Shown: in pieces, positions 9,007-17,255 of the stretch | How positions within the stretch are numbered: position 1 is the first letter of the stretch | How the letters are laid out: each line of letters starts with the position of its first letter | NCBI GenBank assembly: GCA_963800415.1 | Contig: CAWDBS010000044.1 | Coordinates: 147,888 to 211,887, forward strand | Direction of reading: 5' to 3' | DNA from: Palsa-504 sp963800415 | GTDB lineage: Bacteria; Actinomycetota; Actinomycetes; Streptosporangiales; Streptosporangiaceae | Length of the DNA stretch: 64,000 nt | Made by a program: the position numbers and the translations under genes | The notes under the pieces: generated by a model | The model's input: the letters and a program-made list of their open reading frames with translations, nothing else | What the model was told of the DNA's origin: nothing | Databases searched by the model: none

Positions 9007-9313
9007 CGAACTCTTGCTCAAGCGCGGAGCGCTGGTTGGTGCCCAGCCCGCGCACACGACGCGATTCCGCGATGCCAAGCCTTTCCATGATCTGCTTTGC
9101 CCGGACCTTGCCGACACCCGGCAGGGATTCGAGCAGAGCCGAGACCTTCATCTTGCCAATCACGTCATCAGTTGCGCCTTCCTTGATGACGTCTGACAAG
9201 GACGTGGCTCCGCGCTTGAGGCGGTTCTTCACCTCGGCGCGTTCTTTGCGTGCTCTGGCTGCCTTCTCCAGGGCGGCCGCACGTTCTTCGGGAGTGAGGG
9301 GAGGAAGAGCCAC
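8993..9313 (-). CDS. mihF: Integration host factor, actinobacterial type (mIHF)
   Basis: 106 aa. It is a nucleoid-associated protein unrelated to enterobacterial IHF; it bends DNA and was found as a host factor for mycobacteriophage L5 integration. The N-terminus PPLTPEERAAALEKAARARKERAEVK is a basic helix. The C-terminal helix-two turns-helix core contains LLESLPGVGKVRAKQIMERLGI and the conserved end RVRGLGTNQRSALEQEFG. It heads the mihF-gmk-rpoZ-coaBC-metK run and is preceded by a long non-coding region with an AT-rich block, the likely promoter. Confidence 0.95.
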   Translation of the reverse strand: MALPPLTPEERAAALEKAARARKERAEVKNRLKRGATSLSDVIKEGATDDVIGKMKVSALLESLPGVGKVRAKQIMERLGIAESRRVRGLGTNQRSALEQEFGADI

Positions 9314-9858
9314 TCGAGGTCACCTCGGGTTTCGTTGGAAAAAAGGTTTGTCGGGAGGGGAAACTAGCCAATCACGTACCCTTTAGGCAACGCAAACTGC
9401 CGGTTACGTCATTACAAATTGAAATATATTACTTTTTGTATGTGTCTTATTACTTAGAGTTATCAAGTCGCGTCCCCCCGCCCCAGTGAGGGGTCTCACG
9501 CGCTGATATCCCATCGTCAACGCCACCGGACACCAGGGTAGGCCATCCTCGCTCCCGAGGGTTCGGCATCTGCACGGCGCGTCACGGATTCGGCAGACAT
9601 GTCCCACTCATCTCACTACGACACCGGAGTAACTCGAAGCGCATTCGGCGACGTGAGTCTCAACTGTGACGATGATTTCATCCTTGCCTCGCAGGGCTTC
9701 AGGCCCGCATCATACTCGCTGGGTAAGTCGGGCGTCACCCCAGGTCACTGCCGATTTCCAGCCTGAAGCGAGCCAGGTCCGAGCCGGTCGCGAGCCCGGC
9801 GAGGCCCGCGCAGGGTCGGCGCGAGGCGGCCTGCGGCCCGTTCCCGGCCTGGCGGGGG
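9314..9858. other. Non-coding region between pyrF and mihF with an AT-rich block
   Basis: There is no convincing gene in these 545 bases. Bases 9410-9475 are strikingly AT-rich for this genome. Read on the minus strand, TTGCCT and TAGTTT separated by 18 bases lie about 50-80 bases before the mihF start and could be a sigma-A-type promoter. The rest holds no clear hairpin terminator after pyrF and no repeat that I can see. Upstream AT-rich sequence is common in genes for nucleoid proteins, but its role here is inference. Confidence 0.6.
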
Positions 9859-10563
9859 CTATCGTGCGACGGCTACCCGGCGCAGCGACGCGGCGATGGC
9901 CGCCGCGGCGGCGCCGGGATCGGGCGCCCGGGTGATAGGCCGGCCGATCACCAGCAGGTCCGCGCCCGCCAGCAACGCCTCCTCCGGCGTGGCCACCCGC
10001 GCCTGGTCGTTCGCCTCGCTGCCGGCCGGCCGCACGCCGGGCGTGATAAGCGTCACATCGTCGCCGACCTCGGACCGGACCGCGGCGACCTCGCGCGGCG
10101 AGCAGACCAGGCCCTGCGCGCCCGCCGCCACCGACAGCGCGGCCAGCCGCAGGACCGCGTCCGGCACCGGGCCGCTGAGCCCGATCTGGTCGAGGTCGTC
10201 GTCGCCGAGCGAGGTGAGCACGGTGACCGCCGCCACCATCGTGCTCGGGGCCGCCTCGACGGCGGCACGGATGACGTCGGCGCCTCCGGCCGCGTGCACG
10301 GTGAGCACGTCGGGGCGCAGCCGGGCGACCGCCCGCGCGGCCCCGGCCACCGTGACCGGGATGTCGTGCAGCTTCAGGTCGAGGAATACGGACACCCGAC
10401 TGGCGCCCCGTACCGTGGCGACGACTTCCGGCCCGTAGCGCAGGTAAAGCTCGAGCCCGACCTTGACCGTGCTCACGTGCGGCGTCACCAGCGCGGCCCA
10501 CCGCGCGGCCGTCTCCAGGTCAGGCGCGTCAAGCGCGACAGCCACCGGTGCCGGCTTGCTCAC
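9859..10563 (-). CDS. pyrF: Orotidine 5'-phosphate decarboxylase
   Basis: About 234 aa. It decarboxylates OMP to UMP, the last step of the pathway encoded upstream. The catalytic Asp-Lys-Asp set is in FLDLKLHDIPVTV, and the phosphate-binding end reads VIGRPITRAPDPGAA. The chosen GTG (10561-10563) has AGAGGAG eight bases upstream; another GTG three codons earlier is possible but closer to the site. It is the last pyr gene, 88 bases after pyrKD, in the order expected for actinomycetes. Confidence 0.95.
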   Translation of the reverse strand: MSKPAPVAVALDAPDLETAARWAALVTPHVSTVKVGLELYLRYGPEVVATVRGASRVSVFLDLKLHDIPVTVAGAARAVARLRPDVLTVHAAGGADVIRAAVEAAPSTMVAAVTVLTSLGDDDLDQIGLSGPVPDAVLRLAALSVAAGAQGLVCSPREVAAVRSEVGDDVTLITPGVRPAGSEANDQARVATPEEALLAGADLLVIGRPITRAPDPGAAAAAIAASLRRVAVAR

Positions 10564-10650
10564 GGCCCACACTCCTCTCCTCGGGTTCAGCTCTGCCGGC
10601 AGCGTTCAGCCCGTTTACGTATTGCTGCTTATTGCTTACATGTGTGCCAT

Positions 10651-12561
10651 CTAGCTGCGCCGGGCCAGACCGCGGGGAATCCGGCCGTGGGCCTGGCCGA
10701 TCACGTCGGCGGCCCGGTCCGCCCCGATGGCCGCCAGTTCCTCCTCCAGCTCCTTCAGCACGCGCGAGCAGGCCGAAGGGTCGTGCATGATCTCCGTCCC
10801 CACCGCGATCATCGTGGCGCCCGCGAGCAGCAGCTCGAGGGCGTCCCGGCCGGTGCGCACGCCGCCGGTCCCGATGATCGGCACGTCCGGGAAGGCCGCC
10901 CTGACCTGCCATACGCACCGCACGGCGACCGGCCTGATGGCCGGACCGGACAGGCCGCCGTACATGCCGGCCAGCACCGGGCGCATCGTGGCCGGGTCGA
11001 TGGCCATGCCGAGCAGCGTGTTGATCAGCGACAAGCCGTCCGCGCCCGCCGTGACGCAGGCGCTGGCCACCGCCACGATGTCGGTCACGTCCGGCGACAG
11101 CTTGGCGAAGACCGGGATGTCGTACCTGGCGCTGCCCCGCACGGCCGCGATCACGCGGCCGGCCCGCTGCGGGTCGAGCGCGAACAACTGCCCGGCGTCC
11201 TCGGCGTCGGGACAGGCGAGGTTGACCTCGATGGCCGTCACCCCGGCCGTGTCGGACAGCCGGGCGGCTAGCCCGGCGTACTCGCGGATGGTCTGGCCCG
11301 CGATCGAGACCACGACCCGGGCGCCGCGGGACAGCAGCCAAGGCAGGTCCCGCTGCAGGAAGGCATCCACGCCGGGACCCTGCAGGCCAACCGAGTTCAG
11401 CATGCCGCTCGGCGTCTCGGCCAGCCGCGGTGCGGGGTTGCCGGTATGCGGTTCGGCCATGATCGATTTGCTGATCAGCGCGCCGACCCGGGCCACGTCG
11501 ATGAACTGGGCGAGCTCACGGCCCGCGCCCGCGCAGCCGGACGCGGTGAGCACCAGGTTGGGCAGTTCGGCGTGGCCGAGCCTCGCCCTCATGTCAGCCG
11601 GCATAGCTCTGTTGTCCCGGGGGGAAGATCCCCCCCAGACCCCCCCTGCTGTCCTTCCCGGGGAGACCCATCCCCCGGACCCCCCTTGGGAGGGGCTGCC
11701 CGCCCCCCCGTACCCCCCTGGCCAGCCGGGGGCGCCGAGGGCGTCGAACGGGATCGTCCCGATGTCGTCCCAGCGGACCAGGTCGCCGCGGAACACCGGG
11801 CCGTCCACACAGGAGCGGACGATCCGGGTGATCCCGTCGGTTCCGGTAACCGGCAGCACGCAGCCCATGCAGACCCCGGTCCCGCAGGCCATGGGCACGT
11901 CGACCGACGCCTGCACCGGGATGTCGTACCGGCTGGCGATGGCCGTGACCTCGCGCAGCACCGGCAGCGGCGCGCACGCGTAGATCACGTCGGTGCGCGC
12001 CTCGCGGATGATCTGCTCCATCAGGCCGGTCACCGAACCGCGGGCGCCGAACGAGCCGTCGGTCGTCGCGACCGCCGCGCTGCGCCCGCTCCGGCGGGCG
12101 GTCAGCGCGCCGAACACGCGGTCCGCGCTCTGGGCGCCGAGCAGGTAGTCGATGCTGCAGCCGCGTTCCCGCAGCCGCGCCGCCAGCGCGAACAGTGGCG
12201 AGCTGCCGTAGCCGACGCCGAGCAGCAGACAGCTCGACGGGTCCTTGGGGATGGGAAAGGGCCGGCCGAGCGGCCCGGCCGTATCGAGGGTGTCCCTGGC
12301 GCGCAGCGCGGCCAGCCAGCGCGTCCCCGGCCCGCGGGCCTCGAACACGATCTCCACCGTGCCGCCGTGGTCGGGGCGCACGTCGTGCACGGCGAAGGCC
12401 CGCCGCCCGAGCATGGCGGTCTCCGGGCCGCCGACCGCGACCGTGATGAACTGACCGGGCCGGAACTTGGTCGCGATGGCGGGCGCGACCAGCGTCAGCG
12501 CATGATAGGCATCCACGCGCCGCAGCGTCAGCACGGTGCCGCGGATCTGGACTGGGGCCAT
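10651..12561 (-). CDS. Fused dihydroorotate dehydrogenase: PyrK electron-transfer subunit plus PyrD catalytic subunit
   Basis: 636 aa in one open frame. Residues 1-275 are PyrK-like: FAD domain with RRAFAVHD, an NAD domain with GVGYGSSPLFALA, and a [2Fe-2S] cluster set Cys226, Cys231, Cys234 and Cys251. Residues ~319-636 are PyrD type 1B, with FMN-domain text LTASGCAGAGRELAQF, the catalytic Cys450 in NLACPDAEDAG, and GTGGVRTGRDALELLLAGA. The two are normally separate neighbouring genes. Here residues ~278-318 form a Gly/Ser/Pro/Trp linker encoded by G-tract repeats. An internal ATG (residue 320, MPADMRARLGH) matches the usual PyrD start but has only a weak AGAG site, so separate translation cannot be excluded. 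Confidence 0.85.
   Translation of the reverse strand: MAPVQIRGTVLTLRRVDAYHALTLVAPAIATKFRPGQFITVAVGGPETAMLGRRAFAVHDVRPDHGGTVEIVFEARGPGTRWLAALRARDTLDTAGPLGRPFPIPKDPSSCLLLGVGYGSSPLFALAARLRERGCSIDYLLGAQSADRVFGALTARRSGRSAAVATTDGSFGARGSVTGLMEQIIREARTDVIYACAPLPVLREVTAIASRYDIPVQASVDVPMACGTGVCMGCVLPVTGTDGITRIVRSCVDGPVFRGDLVRWDDIGTIPFDALGAPGWPGGYGGAGSPSQGGSGGWVSPGRTAGGVWGGSSPRDNRAMPADMRARLGHAELPNLVLTASGCAGAGRELAQFIDVARVGALISKSIMAEPHTGNPAPRLAETPSGMLNSVGLQGPGVDAFLQRDLPWLLSRGARVVVSIAGQTIREYAGLAARLSDTAGVTAIEVNLACPDAEDAGQLFALDPQRAGRVIAAVRGSARYDIPVFAKLSPDVTDIVAVASACVTAGADGLSLINTLLGMAIDPATMRPVLAGMYGGLSGPAIRPVAVRCVWQVRAAFPDVPIIGTGGVRTGRDALELLLAGATMIAVGTEIMHDPSACSRVLKELEEELAAIGADRAADVIGQAHGRIPRGLARRS
11614..11725 (-). 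repeat. Three G-tract repeats forming the PyrK-PyrD linker
   Basis: On the minus strand three blocks of the form G6-T-(A/C/T)(C/T)-G5-7 follow each other: GGGGGGTACGGGGGGG, GGGGGGTCCGGGGG and GGGGGGTCTGGGGGGG. Each is followed by a C-run that can fold back. They encode GGYGGAG, GGSGGWVSP and GGVWGGSSP in frame. The last block is almost the same as the block at 29098-29126 in the kinase gene, so this is a dispersed repeat. Four or more G-runs of five to seven could also form a G-quadruplex. Confidence 0.8.
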
Positions 12562-12568
12562 AGTTGCC

Positions 12569-15500
12569 TCAGGTGCGCCCGCCGGGCGAGTGCCCGCCGG
12601 GCGCGGAGCCGAGCATCGCGGCGTGCTCCTGGAGCGACCGCACGCCCACCTCGCCGCGGATGATGGCCTCGATTCCGTGCACGGCGGCGGCGAGTCCCGC
12701 GGCCGTGGTGACGCACGGGATACCGCGGCGGACCGCGGCGGTGCGGATCTCGTAGCCGTCGAGGCGCGGGCCGGACTGCCCTGGGCTGCCGAACGGCGTA
12801 TTCACGATCAGGTCCACCTCACCGGCGAGTATCCGCGTCACCACGGTCGGCTCGCCATCAGGGCCCTGGCCGTCGCCGTGCTTTCGCACGATCTTGGCAC
12901 GAACCCCGTTGCGGCGCAGCACCTCGGCCGTTCCCTCGGTGGCCCAGATCTCGAAGCCCAGGTCGGCGAGGCGCTTGACCGGGAATATCATCGACCGCTT
13001 GTCCCGGTTGGCCACCGACACGAACGCCCGTCCCTTCACCGGCAGCGACCCGTACACCGCGGCCTGGGCCTTCGCGTACGCGGTGCCGAACACCGCGTCG
13101 ATCCCCATCACCTCGCCGGTCGAGCGCATCTCCGGGCCGAGCACGGTGTCCACCCCCCGCCCGGCCGCATCCCGGAACCGGCCGAACGGCAGCACGGCCT
13201 CCTTGACCGCTACCGGCGCGTCCAGCGGCAGCGACCCGCCGTCGCCCACGGCCTGCAAGAGGCCTTCCGCGCGAAGCTCGGCAATGGCGGAGCCGAGCAT
13301 GATCCGCGCCGCGGCCTTGGCCAGCGGCACCGCGGTGGCCTTGGACACGAACGGCACCGTGCGCGAGGCCCGCGGGTTGGCCTCGAGCACGTACAGCACT
13401 CCCCCGGCCATGGCGTACTGCACGTTCAGCAGGCCACGCACGCCCACCCCGGCGGCGATGGCCTCGGTGGCCGCGCGGATCTGCGCGACGTCGCTGCGGC
13501 CGATGGTGATCGGCGGCAGCGCGCAGGCGGAGTCGCCGGAGTGGATGCCCGCCTCCTCGATGTGCTCCATGACTCCGCCGAGGTAGAGCTCGGACCCGTC
13601 GTAGAGCGCGTCCACGTCGATCTCGATCGCGTCGTCGAGGAACTTGTCGATCAGCACCGGGTGACCCGGGCTCACCTCCGTCGCCCTGGACATGTACGAC
13701 CGCAGCGTGGCGTCGTCGTAGACGATCTCCATGCCGCGCCCGCCGAGCACGTAAGAGGGCCGCACCAGGACCGGGTACCCGATCTCGTGGGCGATCTGGA
13801 CCGCCTCCTCCTGCGAGATGGCGACCCCGTTCCTCGGCGCGCTCAGCCCGGCCGTCTCGAGCACCCGGGCGAACGCGCCGCGGTCCTCGGCGAGGTGGAT
13901 CGCCTCGGGTGAGGTGCCGACCACGGGGACGCCCGCGGCCGCGAGCGCACGCGACAGCCCGAGTGGCGTCTGCCCGCCGAGCTGCACGATCACCCCGGCT
14001 ACCGGGCCGCTGGCCTGCTCGGCGCGCACCACCTCGAGCACGTCCTCCAGGGTGAGCGGCTCGAAGTACAGCCGACCCGAGGTGTCGTAGTCGGTGGAGA
14101 CGGTCTCCGGGTTGCAGTTGACCATCACGGTCTCGTAGCCCGCGTCGGCGAGCGCGAACGACGCGTGCACGCAGGCGTAGTCGAATTCGATACCCTGGCC
14201 GATCCGGTTCGGCCCGCTGCCGAGGATGATCACCTTGGGCATGGCGCCCTCGGGCACCTCGCTCTCCTCGTCGTAGGTCGAGTAAAGGTACGGCGTGCGG
14301 GCCGCGAACTCCGCGGCACAGGTGTCGACCGCGTGATACACCGGGCCCACGCCCAGCGCCCAGCGGACCTCGCGCACGACGGTTTCCGACTTGCCGCGCA
14401 GCTCGGCGATCTGCGCATCGGAGAACCCCGTCTGCTTGGCCGTCCGCAGCGTGTCCGCGTCGAGGACGGGGGCGGCGGCGACCTGCTCGGCGACCTGGTT
14501 GATGTGCTGGATCTGCTCGATGAACCACGGGTCGATGCCGGTCACCTCGACGACCTCCGCCACGCTGGCGCCGGCCCGCAGCGCCTGATGGATGGTGGCC
14601 AGCCGCCCGTCGTGCGGGGTCCCGCAGTCACGCAGCAGGCCCGCCGCATCCCCGGGAGCGTTTTTCCAGCCGAACGGACCGTGGTTACTCTCCAGCGACC
14701 GCAAGGCCTTCTGCAGCGCCTCGGGGAAGCTCCGGCCGATGGCCATCGCCTCGCCGACGCTCTTCATATGGGTGGTGAGCGCGGTGTCGGCGCCGGGGAA
14801 CTTCTCGAACGCGAACCTCGGCACCTTGACGACCACGTAGTCCAGCGCCGGCTCGAAACAGGCGGGAGTCTGGCCGGTGATGTCGTTCGGGATCTCATCG
14901 AGGGTGTAACCGATGGCCAGCCGCGCCGCGATCTTGGCGATCGGGAAGCCGGTGGCCTTGGAGGCGAGCGCGGACGACCGGGACACCCGCGGGTTCATCT
15001 CGATCACGACCATCCGGCCGGTGCTCGGCTCGACGGCGAACTGGATGTTGCAGCCGCCGGTGTCCACCCCGACCGCGCGCATGATGGCGATAGCGGTGTC
15101 GCGCATCCGCTGGTACTCGCGGTCAGTGAGGGTCATCGCCGGGGCGACGGTGACCGAGTCGCCGGTGTGCACCCCCATCGGGTCGATGTTCTCGATCGAG
15201 CAGACGACGACCACGTTGTCGGCCCGGTCGCGCATCAGCTCGAGCTCGAACTCCTTCCAGCCGAGGATGCTCTCCTCGAGCAGGATCTCGTGCGTCGGGC
15301 TCGCGTCCAGGCCGGCCCCGGCGATAAGCCGCAGGTCGGCTTCGTCTTGTGCGATGCCCGATCCGAGGCCGCCGAGCGTGAATGAGGGCCGCGCCACCAC
15401 CGGGTAGCCCAGGCCGTCTGGTCCCGTCACGGCCGCCAGGCATTCGTCCAGGCCACGGCAGATGCGGCTGCGCGGGACCTCGGCGCCGAGCCCGGTGACG

Positions 15501-15904
15501 ATCTGCTTGAACCGCTCGCGGTCCTCACCGGCCCGGATCGCGTCGATGCTGGCACCGATCAGCTCTACGTTGTAGCGCTGCAGGACGCCGGAGTCGTGCA
15601 GCGCCACCGCCGCGTTCAGCGCGGTCTGGCCGCCCAGGGTGGGGAGCACGGCGTCCGGGCGCTGGATGGCGATCACCTTCTCCAGCGTCTCGGTGGTGAT
15701 CGGCTCCACGTAGGTGGCGTCGGCGAACTCGGGGTCGGTCATGATCGTCGCCGGGTTGGAGTTGACCAGGCTGACCCGGATGCCCTCGGCTTTCAGCACC
15801 CGGCACGCCTGGGTGCCCGAGTAGTCGAACTCGCAGCCCTGCCCGATGACGATCGGGCCGGACCCGATCACCAGCACGGACGTCAGGTCCTCACGCCTCG
15901 GCAC
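12569..15904 (-). CDS. carB: Carbamoyl-phosphate synthase large subunit
   Basis: 1111 aa, full length. It makes carbamoyl phosphate from bicarbonate, ATP and ammonia from CarA. Two homologous halves are visible, each with a pre-ATP-grasp start: VLVIGSGPIVIGQGCEFDYS near residue 10, and VIILGSGPNRIGQGIEFDYA near 575. ATP-grasp cores with EMNPRVSRSSALASKATG and EANPRASRTVPFVSKAT follow. The last ~140 residues are the MGS-like allosteric domain that binds UMP and ornithine in relatives. It is 66 bases after carA and 7 bases before pyrKD. No frame disruption is seen over 3.3 kb. Confidence 0.97.
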   Translation of the reverse strand: MPRREDLTSVLVIGSGPIVIGQGCEFDYSGTQACRVLKAEGIRVSLVNSNPATIMTDPEFADATYVEPITTETLEKVIAIQRPDAVLPTLGGQTALNAAVALHDSGVLQRYNVELIGASIDAIRAGEDRERFKQIVTGLGAEVPRSRICRGLDECLAAVTGPDGLGYPVVARPSFTLGGLGSGIAQDEADLRLIAGAGLDASPTHEILLEESILGWKEFELELMRDRADNVVVVCSIENIDPMGVHTGDSVTVAPAMTLTDREYQRMRDTAIAIMRAVGVDTGGCNIQFAVEPSTGRMVVIEMNPRVSRSSALASKATGFPIAKIAARLAIGYTLDEIPNDITGQTPACFEPALDYVVVKVPRFAFEKFPGADTALTTHMKSVGEAMAIGRSFPEALQKALRSLESNHGPFGWKNAPGDAAGLLRDCGTPHDGRLATIHQALRAGASVAEVVEVTGIDPWFIEQIQHINQVAEQVAAAPVLDADTLRTAKQTGFSDAQIAELRGKSETVVREVRWALGVGPVYHAVDTCAAEFAARTPYLYSTYDEESEVPEGAMPKVIILGSGPNRIGQGIEFDYACVHASFALADAGYETVMVNCNPETVSTDYDTSGRLYFEPLTLEDVLEVVRAEQASGPVAGVIVQLGGQTPLGLSRALAAAGVPVVGTSPEAIHLAEDRGAFARVLETAGLSAPRNGVAISQEEAVQIAHEIGYPVLVRPSYVLGGRGMEIVYDDATLRSYMSRATEVSPGHPVLIDKFLDDAIEIDVDALYDGSELYLGGVMEHIEEAGIHSGDSACALPPITIGRSDVAQIRAATEAIAAGVGVRGLLNVQYAMAGGVLYVLEANPRASRTVPFVSKATAVPLAKAAARIMLGSAIAELRAEGLLQAVGDGGSLPLDAPVAVKEAVLPFGRFRDAAGRGVDTVLGPEMRSTGEVMGIDAVFGTAYAKAQAAVYGSLPVKGRAFVSVANRDKRSMIFPVKRLADLGFEIWATEGTAEVLRRNGVRAKIVRKHGDGQGPDGEPTVVTRILAGEVDLIVNTPFGSPGQSGPRLDGYEIRTAAVRRGIPCVTTAAGLAAAVHGIEAIIRGEVGVRSLQEHAAMLGSAPGGHSPGGRT

Positions 15905-15970
15905 GGCTCACCCCCGCGGTGTCGCCCGCCCGCGTGTGCGTAGCGGAGGTCCAAGAATGCCTGCGCCGCC

Positions 15971-17215
15971 TCATCGGGCGCGCTCGAGCAGGGTGCAGAA
16001 GTGATCAAAGTGGTCCGCGGCATCGTGCGGGCCTGGGGCGGCTTCCGGGTGGTACTGCACGCTGAACACCGGGCGCTCGAGCAGGCGCAGGCCCTCGACC
16101 ACGCCGTCGTTGAGGTTGACGTGGCTGACCAGCGCCGGGCCGTACGGCGTGTCGAACGGCTGCCGCGCCTGCGACGGCACATGTGACCACGTGGCGGCGC
16201 CGGACGCCACGCCGGAGCCGGGCGTTTCCGCGGAAACGCCCGGCGCGATGGGGTGGGACGTTTCCGCGGAAACGTCTAGTTGTCCCGGGCCGCTCGCCTC
16301 GCCGGGGAGCGCGGCGGCGAAGCCGTGGTTGTGGCTGGTTATGTAGACGCGGCCGGTGGCCAGGTCCATCACCGGCTGGTTCACGCCGCGGTGACCGTAC
16401 CGGAGCTTGTAGGTAGTCAGGCCGAGCGCCAGGGCGAGGATCTGGCTGCCCAGGCAGATGCCGAACACGGGGATGCCCGCGTCCAGGACCCCCCGCATCA
16501 CGTCCACCGCGTACCTGGCCGCGGCCGGGTCGCCGGGGCCGTTGCTGAAGAACACGCCGTCCGGCGAGGTGGCCAGGATCTCCGCGGTGGTCGCGGTGGC
16601 CGGCACCACGAGCACCTCGCAGCCCCGGGCCGCGAGGTGCCGCGGCGTGGACGCCTTAATCCCCAGGTCGACCGCGACCACACGGTACCTGGGCTGCCCT
16701 GACGGGCCGACGGTGTACGGCTCGGGCGTGCTCACCACCCGGGCCAGGTCGGCCCCGGTCATCTCCGGGCTGGCCAGCACCCGCTCGAGCAGCCGGCCCG
16801 GATCGCTCTCCACCGTGCTGATCGCCGCCCGCATGACCCCCCGCTCGCGCACCCGCCTGGTCAGCAGCCTGGTGCCGCGGACGGCGATGCCGGTCACTCC
16901 CTCGGCCCGGAGATAGGTGTCCAGGTCGCGGGTGGCCCGCCAGCTCGACGCCAGCCGGGCCGGCTCGCGTACCACGTAACCGCTGACCCACACCCGGCGG
17001 GACTCGGGATCTTCGTCGTTGACGCCCGTGTTGCCGATGTGCGGCGCGGTCATCGCCACGATCTGGCGGCAATAAGAAGGATCGGTGAGGGTCTCCTGAT
17101 ATCCGGTCATGCCGGTGTTGAAGACCATCTCGCCGAACGTCTCCCCCGCCGCGCCGAAGGCGGTCCCGTGCAGCGTGGTGCCGTCCTCCAGGACCAGCAG
17201 GGCGGGGTGCGTCAT
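15971..17215 (-). CDS. carA: Carbamoyl-phosphate synthase small subunit (glutaminase) with palindrome-encoded insert
   Basis: 414 aa. It is a class I glutamine amidotransferase that feeds ammonia to CarB. The N-terminal CarA domain (FGEMVFNTGMTGYQETLTDPSY) and the glutaminase domain are both present, with nucleophile Cys254 in FGICLGSQIL, His389 and Glu391 in VQYHPEAAPGP. The usual GICLGHQ reads GICLGSQ, a change next to but not in the triad. Residues ~308-355, normally a short loop after SHNHGFA, hold an insert with DVSAETS and GVSAETPG, encoded by two long DNA palindromes. The start is the ATG at 17215; the Shine-Dalgarno is weak and the upstream DNA is a short tandem repeat. Confidence 0.95.
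   Translation of the reverse strand: MTHPALLVLEDGTTLHGTAFGAAGETFGEMVFNTGMTGYQETLTDPSYCRQIVAMTAPHIGNTGVNDEDPESRRVWVSGYVVREPARLASSWRATRDLDTYLRAEGVTGIAVRGTRLLTRRVRERGVMRAAISTVESDPGRLLERVLASPEMTGADLARVVSTPEPYTVGPSGQPRYRVVAVDLGIKASTPRHLAARGCEVLVVPATATTAEILATSPDGVFFSNGPGDPAAARYAVDVMRGVLDAGIPVFGICLGSQILALALGLTTYKLRYGHRGVNQPVMDLATGRVYITSHNHGFAAALPGEASGPGQLDVSAETSHPIAPGVSAETPGSGVASGAATWSHVPSQARQPFDTPYGPALVSHVNLNDGVVEGLRLLERPVFSVQYHPEAAPGPHDAADHFDHFCTLLERAR
16217..16276. repeat. Two long perfect palindromes inside carA
   Basis: Bases 16217-16244 form a 28-bp perfect palindrome and 16257-16276 a 20-bp perfect palindrome. Both contain the core CGTTTCCGCGGAAACG. On the coding strand they give VSAET twice in frame. 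Reading frame and protein function appear preserved. The shape resembles mobile palindromic elements that insert inside genes, for example the Rickettsia RPE; that comparison is by analogy only. Confidence 0.85.
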
Positions 17216-17221
17216 GTGGCT

Positions 17222-17255
17222 TGTCAGTGCTTGTCATGTCAGTGCTTGTCATGTC
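17222..17255. repeat. Short direct repeat between pyrC and carA
   Basis: The unit GTCAGTGCTTGTCAT occurs twice back to back, filling the 38-base gap before the carA start. It replaces the place where a carA ribosome binding site would be expected. Confidence 0.75.
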
